Source of the DNA: Eubacteriales bacterium
GTDB lineage: Bacteria; Bacillota; Clostridia; Tissierellales; GPF-1
Assembly: GCA_030625815.1 (NCBI GenBank)
Contig: DAOUQF010000026.1
Span: 1-52,900 of the forward strand
Reading direction: 5' to 3'
DNA length: 52,900 nucleotides
Of the stretch, positions 33,766-41,882 are shown piece after piece. Below the pieces are notes generated by a model that was given only the letters and a program-made list of their open reading frames with translations, had not been told where the DNA came from and did not search any database. Numbering within the stretch: the stretch's first letter is position 1; the number at the start of each line of letters is the position of its first letter. The translations under genes were made by a program, and so were the position numbers.

Positions 33766-35712
33766 ATGAGACCTGAAGGAAAAACTTATATTCAGAAGCA
33801 ATTGAAGATGATTGAAGCGGAGCGCGCAGAAGAGATTCGGCGACACTTCGACGAAATGAAACAGCTTTCGGGCTATGAACGAGAAAAGCGAGGGCGAGCC
33901 CTTTGTAAGATGAAATGCCGAAGAGCGGGAAGAAATGCTACGGGTGCTTCTTTGATGCGGTTTATGAAAATAGAATCTAATACGAGTATTGTCGAAACGG
34001 AAATCAAGGTAGGCGACCGTGTCGTCATCAGTCAGGGCAATGTATTGGACAAGCGAAATGCATCGGCCATTGTGGACCAAGTGCGGCGATTTGATTTGAC
34101 CCTTGCCTTTGAAGGAAGACCGAAGCGTTTTTCCAATCACCTGCCCTTGCGGTTGGACTTGTCGGCCAATGAAGTGACCTATCAACGAATGAAGGATGCA
34201 GTTGAATCTTTAAGAAAACCACAGAATGAAGGGATTTTAAAAATTGTGACGGGCACCCGAGCGATGGAACAAATGGGAGAGCCTGTGGAAATTTATCAGC
34301 CAAATTTAAATAGGAGCCAACAAGATGCCGTGAAAAGGGCCATGAAATCCGAGCGATTCTTTTTGATTCAAGGCCCTCCTGGAACAGGAAAATCCAGAAC
34401 GGCTGTCGCATGCATGGAGGAGGGAATCAAGCAAGGCGAGCGGATCTTGATGACGGCTGATTCCAATGCGGCTGTGGATCATCTTCTGGATATGGCATTG
34501 AAACACGGGGTGCCTGGCATTCGCGTGGGAAATCCGATCCGCGTGCATCCGCATCTGATCAAGGAAACCTTGGATTACAAATTGATGCACCATCCCTGGA
34601 GAGCAGAGATAGAACCGCTGATGAAGCAAATGGTGGATTTACAGGAAGAACAAGCAGCCTTACAACGGCCCAATCCCCGCTGGACACGTGGGATGTCCAA
34701 TGAGGAAATCAAGGCCATGGCGAAAACAAATCGAGGCAGCCGTGGCGTATCGGCGGAGCAGATGAAGTCCATGGCAGAGTGGCTGGTCGTGCAGGAAAAA
34801 ATCGAACCGGTCTTCCAATTGGTAAAAACGATTGAAGCGAATATATTGCGGGAGGTATTGGGAAAAGCGGCAGTGATTTTCACCACCAACAGCACAGCGG
34901 GCGCGGCTATTCTATCCAACGAACAATTTGATCTCTGGATTCAGGACGAAGCCACGCAATCGGCGGAAGCTGCATCTCTAATCCCCTTGAGAAAAGCCAA
35001 ACGCTGGATTCTAATCGGCGATCAAAAGCAATTGCCGCCGACCATCTTGAGCGAAGAGGCAAAAAAACTGGGGATGGGGGAATCCCTCTTTGATAGACTG
35101 ATCGGAAGACTTGAGAAAAACAAAGCGCTTTTGGATATTCAGTATCGAATGAATGAGGAATTGATGGCGCTTTGCAATGAGCGCTATTATCAAGGTTGTC
35201 TGAAAGCGGGCGAAAAAAATCGCGATTGGAAGGTTGATGACTTGCCAGAGGTGAAGAATTGGCCGCAAGGCTGGACCGCTATGTTTTTTCCTGTGAAGGG
35301 AAAAGAAGAGAGTCGAAAGGGCGGAACCTCCATTCAGAATCAATCCGAAGCAGAGGCGGTGGAGGTTCTTGTCAAACGAGTCCTGGCGACGGGAGTCAAG
35401 CCGGAAGAGATTGGCGTGATCGCGCCTTATCTGGATCAGGTGAAGATGTTAAAGCGCTTGATCAAGGAACCAAAGGTGGAGATCCATTCAGTGGATGCCT
35501 TCCAAGGCCGTGAAAAAGAGGTTATGATCGTTTCGACCGTCAGGAGCAACGACCAAGGGAATCTGGGATTTTTGACGGACGAACGGCGATTGAATGTGAC
35601 TATGACCCGGGCGAAGCGCGCATTTTTGATGATCGGGGATGCAAATACGCTTAGAACCCATCCGGCTTATGCGGCATTGTTGAGAAAGTTGAAAGTTGGA
35701 TTGCTGGAATAG
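33766..35712 (+). CDS. SF1B DNA/RNA helicase, Upf1/SMUBP2-like
   Basis: 648 residues. N-terminal helical and beta-barrel parts precede the helicase core: LNRSQQDAVKRAM (Q motif region), Walker A GPPGTGKS near residue 205, WIQDEATQSAEA (motif II), GDQKQLPPTI (III), LDIQYRMN (IV), VDAFQGREKEVMIVSTVR (V) and RRLNVTMTRAKRAF (VI). These define Upf1-like superfamily 1B enzymes, which unwind nucleic acids 5' to 3' using ATP. The cellular role of the bacterial form is not known. GAGAGGCAG precedes the ATG. The gene downstream follows after 37 bases on the same strand. Confidence 0.93.
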   Translation: MRPEGKTYIQKQLKMIEAERAEEIRRHFDEMKQLSGYEREKRGRALCKMKCRRAGRNATGASLMRFMKIESNTSIVETEIKVGDRVVISQGNVLDKRNASAIVDQVRRFDLTLAFEGRPKRFSNHLPLRLDLSANEVTYQRMKDAVESLRKPQNEGILKIVTGTRAMEQMGEPVEIYQPNLNRSQQDAVKRAMKSERFFLIQGPPGTGKSRTAVACMEEGIKQGERILMTADSNAAVDHLLDMALKHGVPGIRVGNPIRVHPHLIKETLDYKLMHHPWRAEIEPLMKQMVDLQEEQAALQRPNPRWTRGMSNEEIKAMAKTNRGSRGVSAEQMKSMAEWLVVQEKIEPVFQLVKTIEANILREVLGKAAVIFTTNSTAGAAILSNEQFDLWIQDEATQSAEAASLIPLRKAKRWILIGDQKQLPPTILSEEAKKLGMGESLFDRLIGRLEKNKALLDIQYRMNEELMALCNERYYQGCLKAGEKNRDWKVDDLPEVKNWPQGWTAMFFPVKGKEESRKGGTSIQNQSEAEAVEVLVKRVLATGVKPEEIGVIAPYLDQVKMLKRLIKEPKVEIHSVDAFQGREKEVMIVSTVRSNDQGNLGFLTDERRLNVTMTRAKRAFLMIGDANTLRTHPAYAALLRKLKVGLLE

Positions 35713-35749
35713 CTGATTTTACGGTGAGAGGAATAAGGAGGAATGGTTG

Positions 35750-36973
35750 ATGATCCCAAAAAAGCTTATGCGGAGTGACCGGCCGCCCTATATGGTCGAT
35801 GAAGAACACTATCAGCGGTTTCCGGTACACCGCCAGGCGTTTGTATCAGTGAGTTTTCAAGATACAGGGGAAAAAACGCGGGTGGGGTTTATACCGAAGA
35901 TGCAAAAAGTCCTGGATGAAAAGATCCAGAATCAGGTGCCGGGGTACTCTCAAATTGACAATGCCCTGGATCTGGGTGCGAATGTTTTTGATCGGATGGT
36001 GGGACAGAATGGCGACCCCAATACGGAGCTTCTTCAATGGAATCCGGAATCGGAATCAGAACGGCGCGCCAGCCGAAAGATCGACTTGCCTCCAGAGGAA
36101 CTAACAAAAAGAGTAAAGGAAGCCACAGCGTTGTATGGTGCCGATTTATCGGGCATTGCAAGACTGGATGAACGCTGGATTTATAGCGAGGATCTGGTGA
36201 AGCCATTTGTCTTTACGGATAAAAGCGTCCCAGAAGAGACGGAGGAAGCCTTTCTGATTCCGAAAACCATGAATCGGGCGATTGTCATGGCCTTTGTGAT
36301 GGATGAGGATCTTTTAGCGTGTTCGCCAGGCGTCGCCAGCAATGCTGCGACCTCACTCGGGTATTCGAGAATGGCGATTGCAGCGGCTTCTCTGGCACAA
36401 TACATTCGCGCGTTGGGGTATCAAGCCATTCCGTGCATGAACGATACCGCCCTCAGCATTCCTCTGTCCATTGACGCTGGACTGGGTCAGCTGGGTCGGC
36501 ACGGGCTTTTGATTACACCGGAGTACGGCTCAAATATTCGTCTGGGCAAGGTGATTACCGATTTGCCGCTGATGCCCGATCATCCCATCGACTTTGGGGT
36601 GACGGAGTTTTGCGACAATTGCCTGCTTTGTGCGAAAAGCTGCCCGTCAAATTCCATCAGTGTAGGAGAGCGCAGTTTTGAGAGTAAAGAGAAAACGGGG
36701 AATTCGGGCGTACTGAAATGGCATATTCAAGGCGAAAGCTGTTTGCGGTTTTGGCAGGAAAATGGAACGAGCTGTTCGAATTGTATCATCGCCTGCCCCT
36801 TTACCCACGGATTTGAATGGCTGAATTGTTCGGAATGCGAAACCTGTGAAATCTATAACGGTTCATGCTCTTTGCAGACCAATGCGGAAATGAGAAAAAA
36901 ATATGGTTACCTGGAGGATACCTCATGGGGAAGCCCACCGAAGCGGATCCGACCAAAAAGGAGTGGGCTATAA
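35750..36973 (+). CDS. Reductive-dehalogenase-like corrinoid iron-sulfur protein, cytoplasmic
   Basis: 407 residues. LAQYIRALGYQAIPCMNDTALS and DAGLGQLGRHGLLITPEYGSNIRLGKVITDLPL are the corrinoid-binding core of reductive dehalogenases. CDNCLLCAKSCP is the first 4Fe-4S motif and C-x10-C-x2-C-x3-CP the second (CLRFWQENGTSCSNCIIACP). No Tat signal and no RdhB anchor gene occur, so it is soluble and not of the classical respiratory type. A further C-x2-C-x2-C-x6-C (CSECETCEIYNGSC) follows the second cluster. AAGGAGG is eight bases before the ATG at 35750. The substrate is unknown; dehalogenation is a family inference only. QueG is related but has different motifs. Confidence 0.82.
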   Translation: MIPKKLMRSDRPPYMVDEEHYQRFPVHRQAFVSVSFQDTGEKTRVGFIPKMQKVLDEKIQNQVPGYSQIDNALDLGANVFDRMVGQNGDPNTELLQWNPESESERRASRKIDLPPEELTKRVKEATALYGADLSGIARLDERWIYSEDLVKPFVFTDKSVPEETEEAFLIPKTMNRAIVMAFVMDEDLLACSPGVASNAATSLGYSRMAIAAASLAQYIRALGYQAIPCMNDTALSIPLSIDAGLGQLGRHGLLITPEYGSNIRLGKVITDLPLMPDHPIDFGVTEFCDNCLLCAKSCPSNSISVGERSFESKEKTGNSGVLKWHIQGESCLRFWQENGTSCSNCIIACPFTHGFEWLNCSECETCEIYNGSCSLQTNAEMRKKYGYLEDTSWGSPPKRIRPKRSGL

Positions 36974-37000
36974 GCCCAACGGGTTCGGTTTTAAGGTGCA
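36960..37000 (+). repeat. Left copy of an inverted repeat pair
   Basis: It begins GGAGTGGGCT, includes CAACGGGT and CGGTTTT, and ends AGGTGCA, with its partner inverted at 38600-38638 (about 35 aligned identical bases). It overlaps the last codons and TAA of the RdhA-like gene, and this copy also contains the hairpin GGGCT-ATA-AGCCC. Confidence 0.85.
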
Positions 37001-37047
37001 AAAATCAAAATCACATAGTAAATCACATTAGTTCTACAACAGAAATC

Positions 37048-37084
37048 ACAGCGGAATTCACATTATGGGAATTCCGCTGTTTTT
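37048..37084 (+). terminator. Terminator after the RdhA-like gene
   Basis: ACAGCGGAATTC (37048-37059) pairs with GAATTCCGCTGT (37069-37080), followed by TTTT. Two of the iterons lie in or next to it. Confidence 0.85.
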
Positions 37085-37164
37085 ACGTATTTGTGAGGTT
37101 TTTCATTAAATTCACACCTGTTTTCACAAGCTAAATCGCATAGTAATTCACAACAAAAATTCGA

Positions 37165-37184
37165 CGTTAACTCTAGCGTTAACG
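37165..37184. promoter_or_regulatory. 20-base near-perfect palindrome
   Basis: CGTTAACTCTAGCGTTAACG differs from its own complement at only one symmetric pair (two bases). It is flanked by AATTCACA on the left (37145) and TGTGAATT on the right (37186), giving a larger dyad. It lies downstream of the lipoprotein gene, which reads towards it. Confidence 0.6.
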
Positions 37185-37230
37185 ATGTGAATTAAGGCGA
37201 GAATACGTATGTGAATTCGGGTGTGAATTT

Positions 37231-37875
37231 TCATTCTATCGGCATTAAGTTGATTTCATTCTTTTTGTAATGAGTAAACGTGATAGGTTCTCCGTTAAAC
37301 TCCTCTCGGGTATACTCTCCATCCTCATCAGGAAATACTCGCATCTTTCCTATATTGTATAAGACCCAACGTTCATCTAGCTTTTGGAACCAATAGTTGT
37401 ATAGTTTTGTCATGTTTCTTTCGGGAATTACTCCATCAATTACTTCATCGTTCTCATCAAATATTGTAATACTCTGTCTAACAATGACATATCTGAAGAA
37501 ATCTCGCTCCGGATTCAGGTCGTCATAAACCGGTGAAATATCCGTCACTATCTCGACTCGATTGGCGTCATGGCCGAAAACAAATCTCAGCTTTTCTTGC
37601 CCTGAATAGACCTTCCCGTTAATTTCGACATCAGCAGCTGTCTGATTTGCTGCTTCCATGCGTTCGGCCAATAAGTCTTCCCCAACAATATCTGAAATGG
37701 CTTTTTTGTATTCTTTCACCGAACCCCCAGCAGATAAAGCTTCGCCCGCATCCAAATATTCTTTGGTCCATGCAAGGAAATCCGACGCTTCCTGTTTGAC
37801 AGCTTCCGTTTCCTGACTGCATCCGGTCAATAACAATACAAGTAATACAAAAGATAATAAAAATGTTTTTTTCAT
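37231..37875 (-). CDS. Lipoprotein of unknown function in the repeat-flanked segment
   Basis: 214 residues. The signal peptide ends with lipobox LLTGC (Cys near residue 19), so it should be lipid-anchored outside. The mature domain is mixed alpha/beta and acidic; FRYVIVRQSITIFDENDEVIDG and KLDERWVLYNIGKMRVFPDEDG resemble small extracytoplasmic NTF2-like folds, but I recognise no family. GGGGGCGGCT stands before the ATG. A sampled 60-base line has 18 G/C, against about 30 in the helicase gene. The gene upstream on the same strand also encodes an exported protein. Confidence 0.7.
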   Translation of the reverse strand: MKKTFLLSFVLLVLLLTGCSQETEAVKQEASDFLAWTKEYLDAGEALSAGGSVKEYKKAISDIVGEDLLAERMEAANQTAADVEINGKVYSGQEKLRFVFGHDANRVEIVTDISPVYDDLNPERDFFRYVIVRQSITIFDENDEVIDGVIPERNMTKLYNYWFQKLDERWVLYNIGKMRVFPDEDGEYTREEFNGEPITFTHYKKNEINLMPIE

Positions 37876-37902
37876 AGCCGCCCCCCTATCTTTGACTACA
37901 TC

Positions 37903-38340
37903 TCAATCAACGTTTTTTAACTCAAACGTCTCCACATTCCCATCCATATCAACAGTAATCGTCATCACAGTATACGGTGTTGGAACTCCCGAATTGCGTC
38001 TTTCTATCCGATAGGTTTTTTTCATGATAGTATCATGATATTCTCTTAGGTGACCACTTCCTGGTCCAAGATCATAGAAAATTGATAAATGCTCCACTTT
38101 AGGTGCAGTCTCAACCTCTTGTTCGTATGTGATGATTAATACTCCGTCAACATAGCTATCAAATTCTGTGCGGTCATCAACTTCCGTAAATATCCACTTT
38201 CCTTTAACTCTATACTCGGCACTCCAAGAATCAGATTCTCCGCGATAGACTAAGTTGTGGCGAATAACATCTCGATTCCATGAGTATCCGACAACTGCAA
38301 TTAACGCAACCATAATTACAAGAATAATCCTCTTCTTCAT
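37903..38340 (-). CDS. Small membrane-anchored protein of unknown function
   Basis: 145 residues. One N-terminal hydrophobic segment (residues about 4-20) without a lipobox anchors or exports it. The remainder is beta-rich (SWSAEYRVKGKWIFTEVDD, VLIITYEQEV, MTITVDMDGNVETFEL) and resembles domains of hypothetical Firmicutes surface proteins. CAGGAGGT precedes the ATG. It lies 27 bases before the lipoprotein, so the two are probably one operon. I recognise no function. Confidence 0.7.
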   Translation of the reverse strand: MKKRIILVIMVALIAVVGYSWNRDVIRHNLVYRGESDSWSAEYRVKGKWIFTEVDDRTEFDSYVDGVLIITYEQEVETAPKVEHLSIFYDLGPGSGHLREYHDTIMKKTYRIERRNSGVPTPYTVMTITVDMDGNVETFELKNVD

Positions 38341-38368
38341 ATTTACCTCCTGAGTCTCGTTTAACTAA

Positions 38369-38374
38369 ATTATA
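38369..38374 (-). promoter_or_regulatory. Candidate -10 box for the two-gene operon
   Basis: TATAAT on the minus strand (38374-38369), 29 bases before the start at 38340. It is preceded by TGA rather than a clear extended -10, and no good -35 is visible. Confidence 0.4.
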
Positions 38375-38500
38375 TCACTTCGCGATATTTTAATCATTTT
38401 TTAACAAAAACTCACTATTAATTTAAAAAGTTATAGTGTTTAGTCTTTTCAAATGAAGCATAATGTCTATAGAAGTAAAATTCAAATTAACATGTATATA

Positions 38501-38535
38501 AGAAAAAGGTAACGATTAATTTAATCGCTACCTTT
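38501..38535 (-). terminator. Terminator on the right side of the repeat-flanked segment
   Basis: AAAGGTAACGATT pairs with AATCGCTACCTTT (one mismatch). On the minus strand it ends in TTTTTCT. It should stop the radical SAM/DUF4130 transcript, about 100 bases after that operon ends. 38375-38500 holds nothing else recognisable. Confidence 0.75.
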
Positions 38536-38599
38536 CCGTGAAATAGTATGATAATTTGCATGAATATTCGTGTGTGATTTCAGTTGTGGTTTTGCAATA

Positions 38600-38638
38600 T
38601 GCACCTCAAAACCGGACCCGTTGCTATAAGCCCACTCC
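38600..38638 (-). repeat. Right, inverted copy of the repeat pair
   Basis: Read on the minus strand it begins GGAGTGGGCTTATAGC, includes CAACGGGT and CGGTTTT, and ends AGGTGCA. It starts immediately after the stop of the DUF4130 gene and is followed by CACA-containing A-rich sequence and then a terminator, the same order as on the left side. Confidence 0.85.
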
Positions 38639-38639
38639 C

Positions 38640-39383
38640 TTAACGAAATTGGGGTGAATTGACTTCTATTAGGTCTTTCCAATAGCGTTTTGGCATATAC
38701 TGCGTCTGAAGCCGCGGATTCTTTCTTTCAGGGATGGCGATATGGGTGAAATACCCTCGCCATAATTGTTGGATGGCAAGTTCTTCCCGGGGCAGTGTGA
38801 GGGCGAAATCTCGTTTGAAAGGCACCATGCGCCATTTTACGCCATTACAGAGAATCGCAAGATTTCGCTTGGTGTCATGGATAATCCAGGGTTCTCCATG
38901 GAGTCGATCAAGAAAATGATCCGACAGGAGACCGAGAATGGCGTTGTCCGGTGAAAAAGAGGCGTAGAGGATTCCCTTGATCTCTTGGAATCGGATGAGC
39001 CCCAGGAAGCGAGCCGCTTCCCACTCGACTGCGGCTGCGATGGTTTGGACGGGTTCTACATCGGGGTGGGTGAAAATCGCATCAAAACCACGACCCTTTC
39101 TGAATCCAAAGTTTAAATAAGTGAGCAAGAGGTTTTCCTTATTGGGGTGATCCGACAGAAAGGCACGACCGCATTTATGGGCGACATCCGGAGAGAAGCG
39201 TTCTTCCAGTTCGTGATAGAAGTTGGCCGCACGGATGGGGTCCGTTTCGATTGTGCGTAGGTTTTCTCCCAAACGATATTGGTAAAGGGTTTCTGGAAAA
39301 ATTCCAGAAGCTCTTTTTTCTTGAAAATGGATGGCGGCAGCGGTTAGAAAACCGTCAAATGAGTGATCATATAGATAATCCAT
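38640..39383 (-). CDS. DNA-metabolism protein linked to a radical SAM enzyme (DUF4130/TIGR03915 type)
   Basis: 247 residues from the ATG at 39383, preceded by AGGAGG; the longer upstream form is rejected. It begins MDYLYDHSFDGFLTA as in the family, and AVEWEAARFLGLIRFQ plus WIIHDTKRNLAILCNG are diagnostic. The family is always found beside a radical SAM protein with a helix-hairpin-helix tail and may carry a uracil-DNA-glycosylase-like partner function; the actual reaction is not established. It overlaps the radical SAM gene by 17 bases. Confidence 0.85.
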   Translation of the reverse strand: MDYLYDHSFDGFLTAAAIHFQEKRASGIFPETLYQYRLGENLRTIETDPIRAANFYHELEERFSPDVAHKCGRAFLSDHPNKENLLLTYLNFGFRKGRGFDAIFTHPDVEPVQTIAAAVEWEAARFLGLIRFQEIKGILYASFSPDNAILGLLSDHFLDRLHGEPWIIHDTKRNLAILCNGVKWRMVPFKRDFALTLPREELAIQQLWRGYFTHIAIPERKNPRLQTQYMPKRYWKDLIEVNSPQFR

Positions 39384-40641
39384 GGGTTTGTCCTCCTTTG
39401 GTGTCTGGGAATAGCCGCAATTGATGGCTCCATTCCGGTTGCAAGGCTGTTTTAATTCCTTCTGGGGATAGGGAGCGACCGCCATAGTATTTTCCTTTTA
39501 TGGTAAGAAAGAAACGCGCCCGCTTCCAGACAAGCCGAGTTTTTTTCACTTCCTCGACGGTGAGGGAAGCAAGGCGGCGCTGATTGACAATTCTGGATGC
39601 CGTTCTGTGTCCAATGCCCGGCACACGAATCAGGGTTTCAAAGGGTGCTCGATTGATCTCGACGGGAAAAAGTTCTAGATGGCGAATGGCCCAAATCATT
39701 TTGGGATCGAAATCCGCATCAAAATGAGGCTTGATCTCATCGAGCAATTCCTCGGCTCGAAACCCGTAAAACCGCAAAAGCCAATCCGCTTGATACAGGC
39801 GATGTTCCCGCATCAAGGGAGCGATTCGCGGGGTGGGAACCAAGATTTTTTTTGGATTTCCTACAGGGATGTAGGCGGAGTAAAAAACACGTTTCAATTG
39901 AAAGCGATCATAGAGTTTCTGCGAGGTGCGAATCAATTGATAGTCGGATTCCGGACTGGCGCCGATAATCATTTGGGTGGACTGTCCGGCAGGCACGAAA
40001 GATTGAGCGTTGCGGTATTGTTTGAGGGCATAGCGGTTTTCCGCAATCCCGTGTTGGATTTGCTTCATGGGCTGCAGTAGGGTTTCTAATTGTTTTTGCG
40101 GCGCCAGGCGCTGCAGGGATTCACGGCTGGGAAGCTCAATATTTGCGCTCATGCGATCCGCGAGAAAACCAGCCTGCTGGATCAGCCTCGGATCCGCGCC
40201 GGGAATGGCTTTCACATGGATGTAGCCCTGAAATTGCCATTGATGCCGCAAGAGTTCCAAAGTTTTCACGATTTGTTCCATGGTTTGATTGGGCGAACCC
40301 TCTACAGCGCTGGACAAAAATAGTCCTTCGATATAGTTTCGCCGATAAAAAGCCATGGTTGTCTTGGCAATCTCTTCCGGTGATAGCCGTGCCCGAGGCA
40401 CGTCGTTGGATGCGCGATTGATGCAATAGGCACAGTCATAGACGCAGTGGTTTGTCATCAGGATTTTCAAGAGTGAAATGCAGCGTCCGTCGGCTGCCCA
40501 CGCGTGGCAGATGCCAAAGGAGCGCGCGTTGCCGATCCCGCCCGATCGATTGTTCTTCCGTTCGTTTCCACTGGAGGAGCAACTGACATCGTATTTCGCG
40601 GAGTCGGCAAGAATTTGAAGTCGATCATAGATATCGTACAT
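39367..40641 (-). CDS. Putative DNA modification/repair radical SAM protein
   Basis: 424 residues. The cluster-binding motif is Cys66-x3-Cys70-x2-Cys73 (CVYDCAYC), inside LMTNHCVYDCAYCINR. The middle has the SAM barrel (FLSSAVEGSPNQTMEQIV, YIHVKAIPGAD). Near residue 350, RVPGIGHRTASRIVNQRR is a helix-hairpin-helix that binds DNA. This arrangement defines the radical SAM family found with DUF4130 proteins. The substrate base or lesion is not known. AGGAGGTG precedes the ATG at 40641. Confidence 0.9.
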   Translation of the reverse strand: MYDIYDRLQILADSAKYDVSCSSSGNERKNNRSGGIGNARSFGICHAWAADGRCISLLKILMTNHCVYDCAYCINRASNDVPRARLSPEEIAKTTMAFYRRNYIEGLFLSSAVEGSPNQTMEQIVKTLELLRHQWQFQGYIHVKAIPGADPRLIQQAGFLADRMSANIELPSRESLQRLAPQKQLETLLQPMKQIQHGIAENRYALKQYRNAQSFVPAGQSTQMIIGASPESDYQLIRTSQKLYDRFQLKRVFYSAYIPVGNPKKILVPTPRIAPLMREHRLYQADWLLRFYGFRAEELLDEIKPHFDADFDPKMIWAIRHLELFPVEINRAPFETLIRVPGIGHRTASRIVNQRRLASLTVEEVKKTRLVWKRARFFLTIKGKYYGGRSLSPEGIKTALQPEWSHQLRLFPDTKGGQTHGLSI

Positions 40642-40711
40642 ACGTTCACCTCCTGGGTGTAGTATATCAAAATTTCCTTAGAAGATCAAACGTACGTTCG
40701 GTTGTTGAAAC

Positions 40712-40745
40712 AAAAAAATCCACGAACCGTTTTAGATTCGTGGAT
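40712..40745 (-). terminator. Terminator after asnA
   Basis: ATCCACGAA / TTCGTGGAT, ten-base loop, followed on the minus strand by seven T. Confidence 0.85.
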
Positions 40746-40752
40746 CTGAATT

Positions 40753-41766
40753 TTACAGTAGAAAAACGCCTGCCTTTTCGCAATCTCTAACCATTTCCGC
40801 CGGCCAAAGTGAGGCTTGAACCTCGCCGATATGCGCTTTTTGCAAAAAGAACATGCACATTCTGGATTGTCCGATGCCGCCGCCCATGGTTTGAGGAAGA
40901 TTTCCGGTCAACAATGCCTTATGGAAAGGCAGTTCGGAACGCTCTTCGCAACCGCGCAACGCCAATTGCATTTTCAAGGTTTCCGCATCGACGCGGATTC
41001 CCATGGAAGAAAGCTCAAAGGTTTGTTCCAGTACAGGGTGCCAGAAGAGAATATCGCCATTAAGCGACCAATCGTCGTAATCGGGAGCTCGTCCGTCATG
41101 AGGCTCGCCTGAGGCGAGATTTCCGCCAATCTGCATCACAAAGACAGCCTTGTTTTCTTTGGTGATGGCGTCTTCTCTTTGCTCCGGTGTCAGGTCTGGA
41201 TATCGCGATTCCAAGTCCTGAGACGTGATAAAGAAGATTTCCGCAGGAAGCGTTGGTTTGATTACTGGATACAGGGTATCCACATAATTCTCCGTCATCT
41301 TAAATACGCGGTAGATTTTTTTTACGGTTGCTTTCAGGGTTTCCAGGGTTCGATCCGCCGGGGCAATGATTTTTTCCCAATCCCATTGATCCACATAAAG
41401 AGAGTGTAGGTTATCTAATTCCTCATCTCGTCGAATCGCATTCATATCTGTATATAAGCCTTCGTTCGGCGCAAAGCCATAACGTCCCAGGGTCATGCGT
41501 TTCCATTTTGCCAGGGAGTGCACCACCTCGATCCCGTCGTGGGAAAGATCCGGCACATCAAAAGCGACAGGGCGTTCCACGCCGTTCAAATCATCATTTA
41601 ATCCGCTCTCTGGGAATACGAAAAGCGGAGCGGAAACTCGCTCTAAATTCAGGGCGTTTGCCAATTCTCGTTGAAAATAATCTTTGACCTGCTTGATCGC
41701 TTTTTCGGTTTCACGCAGGGTGAGTTTTGATTCGTAGTTATCTGGTAGGACAAGTCCTCGAAACAT
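40753..41766 (-). CDS. asnA: Aspartate-ammonia ligase
   Basis: 337 residues, matching AsnA (about 330). [21 protein letters not shown] and the class II synthetase-like core are clear: [30 protein letters not shown] and [11 protein letters not shown]. It makes free asparagine from aspartate, ammonia and ATP in the cytoplasm. The ATG at 41766 has AGAGGAAG upstream; the upstream TTG would overlap that site. Since Asn-tRNA is probably made by transamidation here, AsnA would supply free asparagine for other needs. Confidence 0.95.
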   Translation of the reverse strand: MFRGLVLPDNYESKLTLRETEKAIKQVKDYFQRELANALNLERVSAPLFVFPESGLNDDLNGVERPVAFDVPDLSHDGIEVVHSLAKWKRMTLGRYGFAPNEGLYTDMNAIRRDEELDNLHSLYVDQWDWEKIIAPADRTLETLKATVKKIYRVFKMTENYVDTLYPVIKPTLPAEIFFITSQDLESRYPDLTPEQREDAITKENKAVFVMQIGGNLASGEPHDGRAPDYDDWSLNGDILFWHPVLEQTFELSSMGIRVDAETLKMQLALRGCEERSELPFHKALLTGNLPQTMGGGIGQSRMCMFFLQKAHIGEVQASLWPAEMVRDCEKAGVFLL

Positions 41767-41804
41767 CTTTATACTTCCTCTCAAACTTTTTTCGATATTG
41801 TAAC

Positions 41805-41833
41805 ATTTTATCGAAAGAATGCCCTCGCGTCAA
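41805..41833 (-). promoter_or_regulatory. Promoter of asnA
   Basis: On the minus strand TTGACG (41833-41828) and TAAAAT (41810-41805), 17 bases apart, about 40 bases before the start codon. A GCCCT/AGGGC inverted repeat overlaps the -35 box and could be an operator. Confidence 0.65.
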
Positions 41834-41860
41834 GGGCAATTGTTTCCATATACATGGAAA

Positions 41861-41882
41861 AGGAATCGATTGCTCGATTCCT
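41861..41882 (-). terminator. Terminator after the first ferritin-like gene
   Basis: AGGAATCGA / TCGATTCCT with loop TTGC, overlapping the stop codon. On the minus strand TTTTCC follows. Confidence 0.7.

Larger units (their letters stand above)
37009..37237. repeat. Cluster of TTCACA/ATCACA iterons
   Basis: About ten copies in 230 bases: ATCACA near 37010, 37022 and 37045; TTCACA near 37057, 37111, 37122 and 37147; and TGTGAA, its complement, near 37186, 37210 and 37222. Several share the longer AATTCACA. Spacing is irregular. The function is unknown; binding sites for a protein are one reading. Confidence 0.7.

Noticed and set aside
36966-36990. Integron attC-like reading: GCCCAAC at the left repeat resembles the R'' core.
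   Set aside because: The matching GTTRRRY partner is absent at the expected spacing and the right copy lacks GCCCAAC; an integrase gene is not in the window.
36979-36999. T-arm-like GGGTTCGG in the left repeat suggesting a tRNA or a tRNA att site.
   Set aside because: No acceptor, D or anticodon arms can be drawn, and the right copy has GGGTCCGG instead.
37009-37237. CRISPR array as an explanation of the TTCACA units.
   Set aside because: Units are six to eight bases, spacing is irregular, they occur on both strands, and no cas gene is near.
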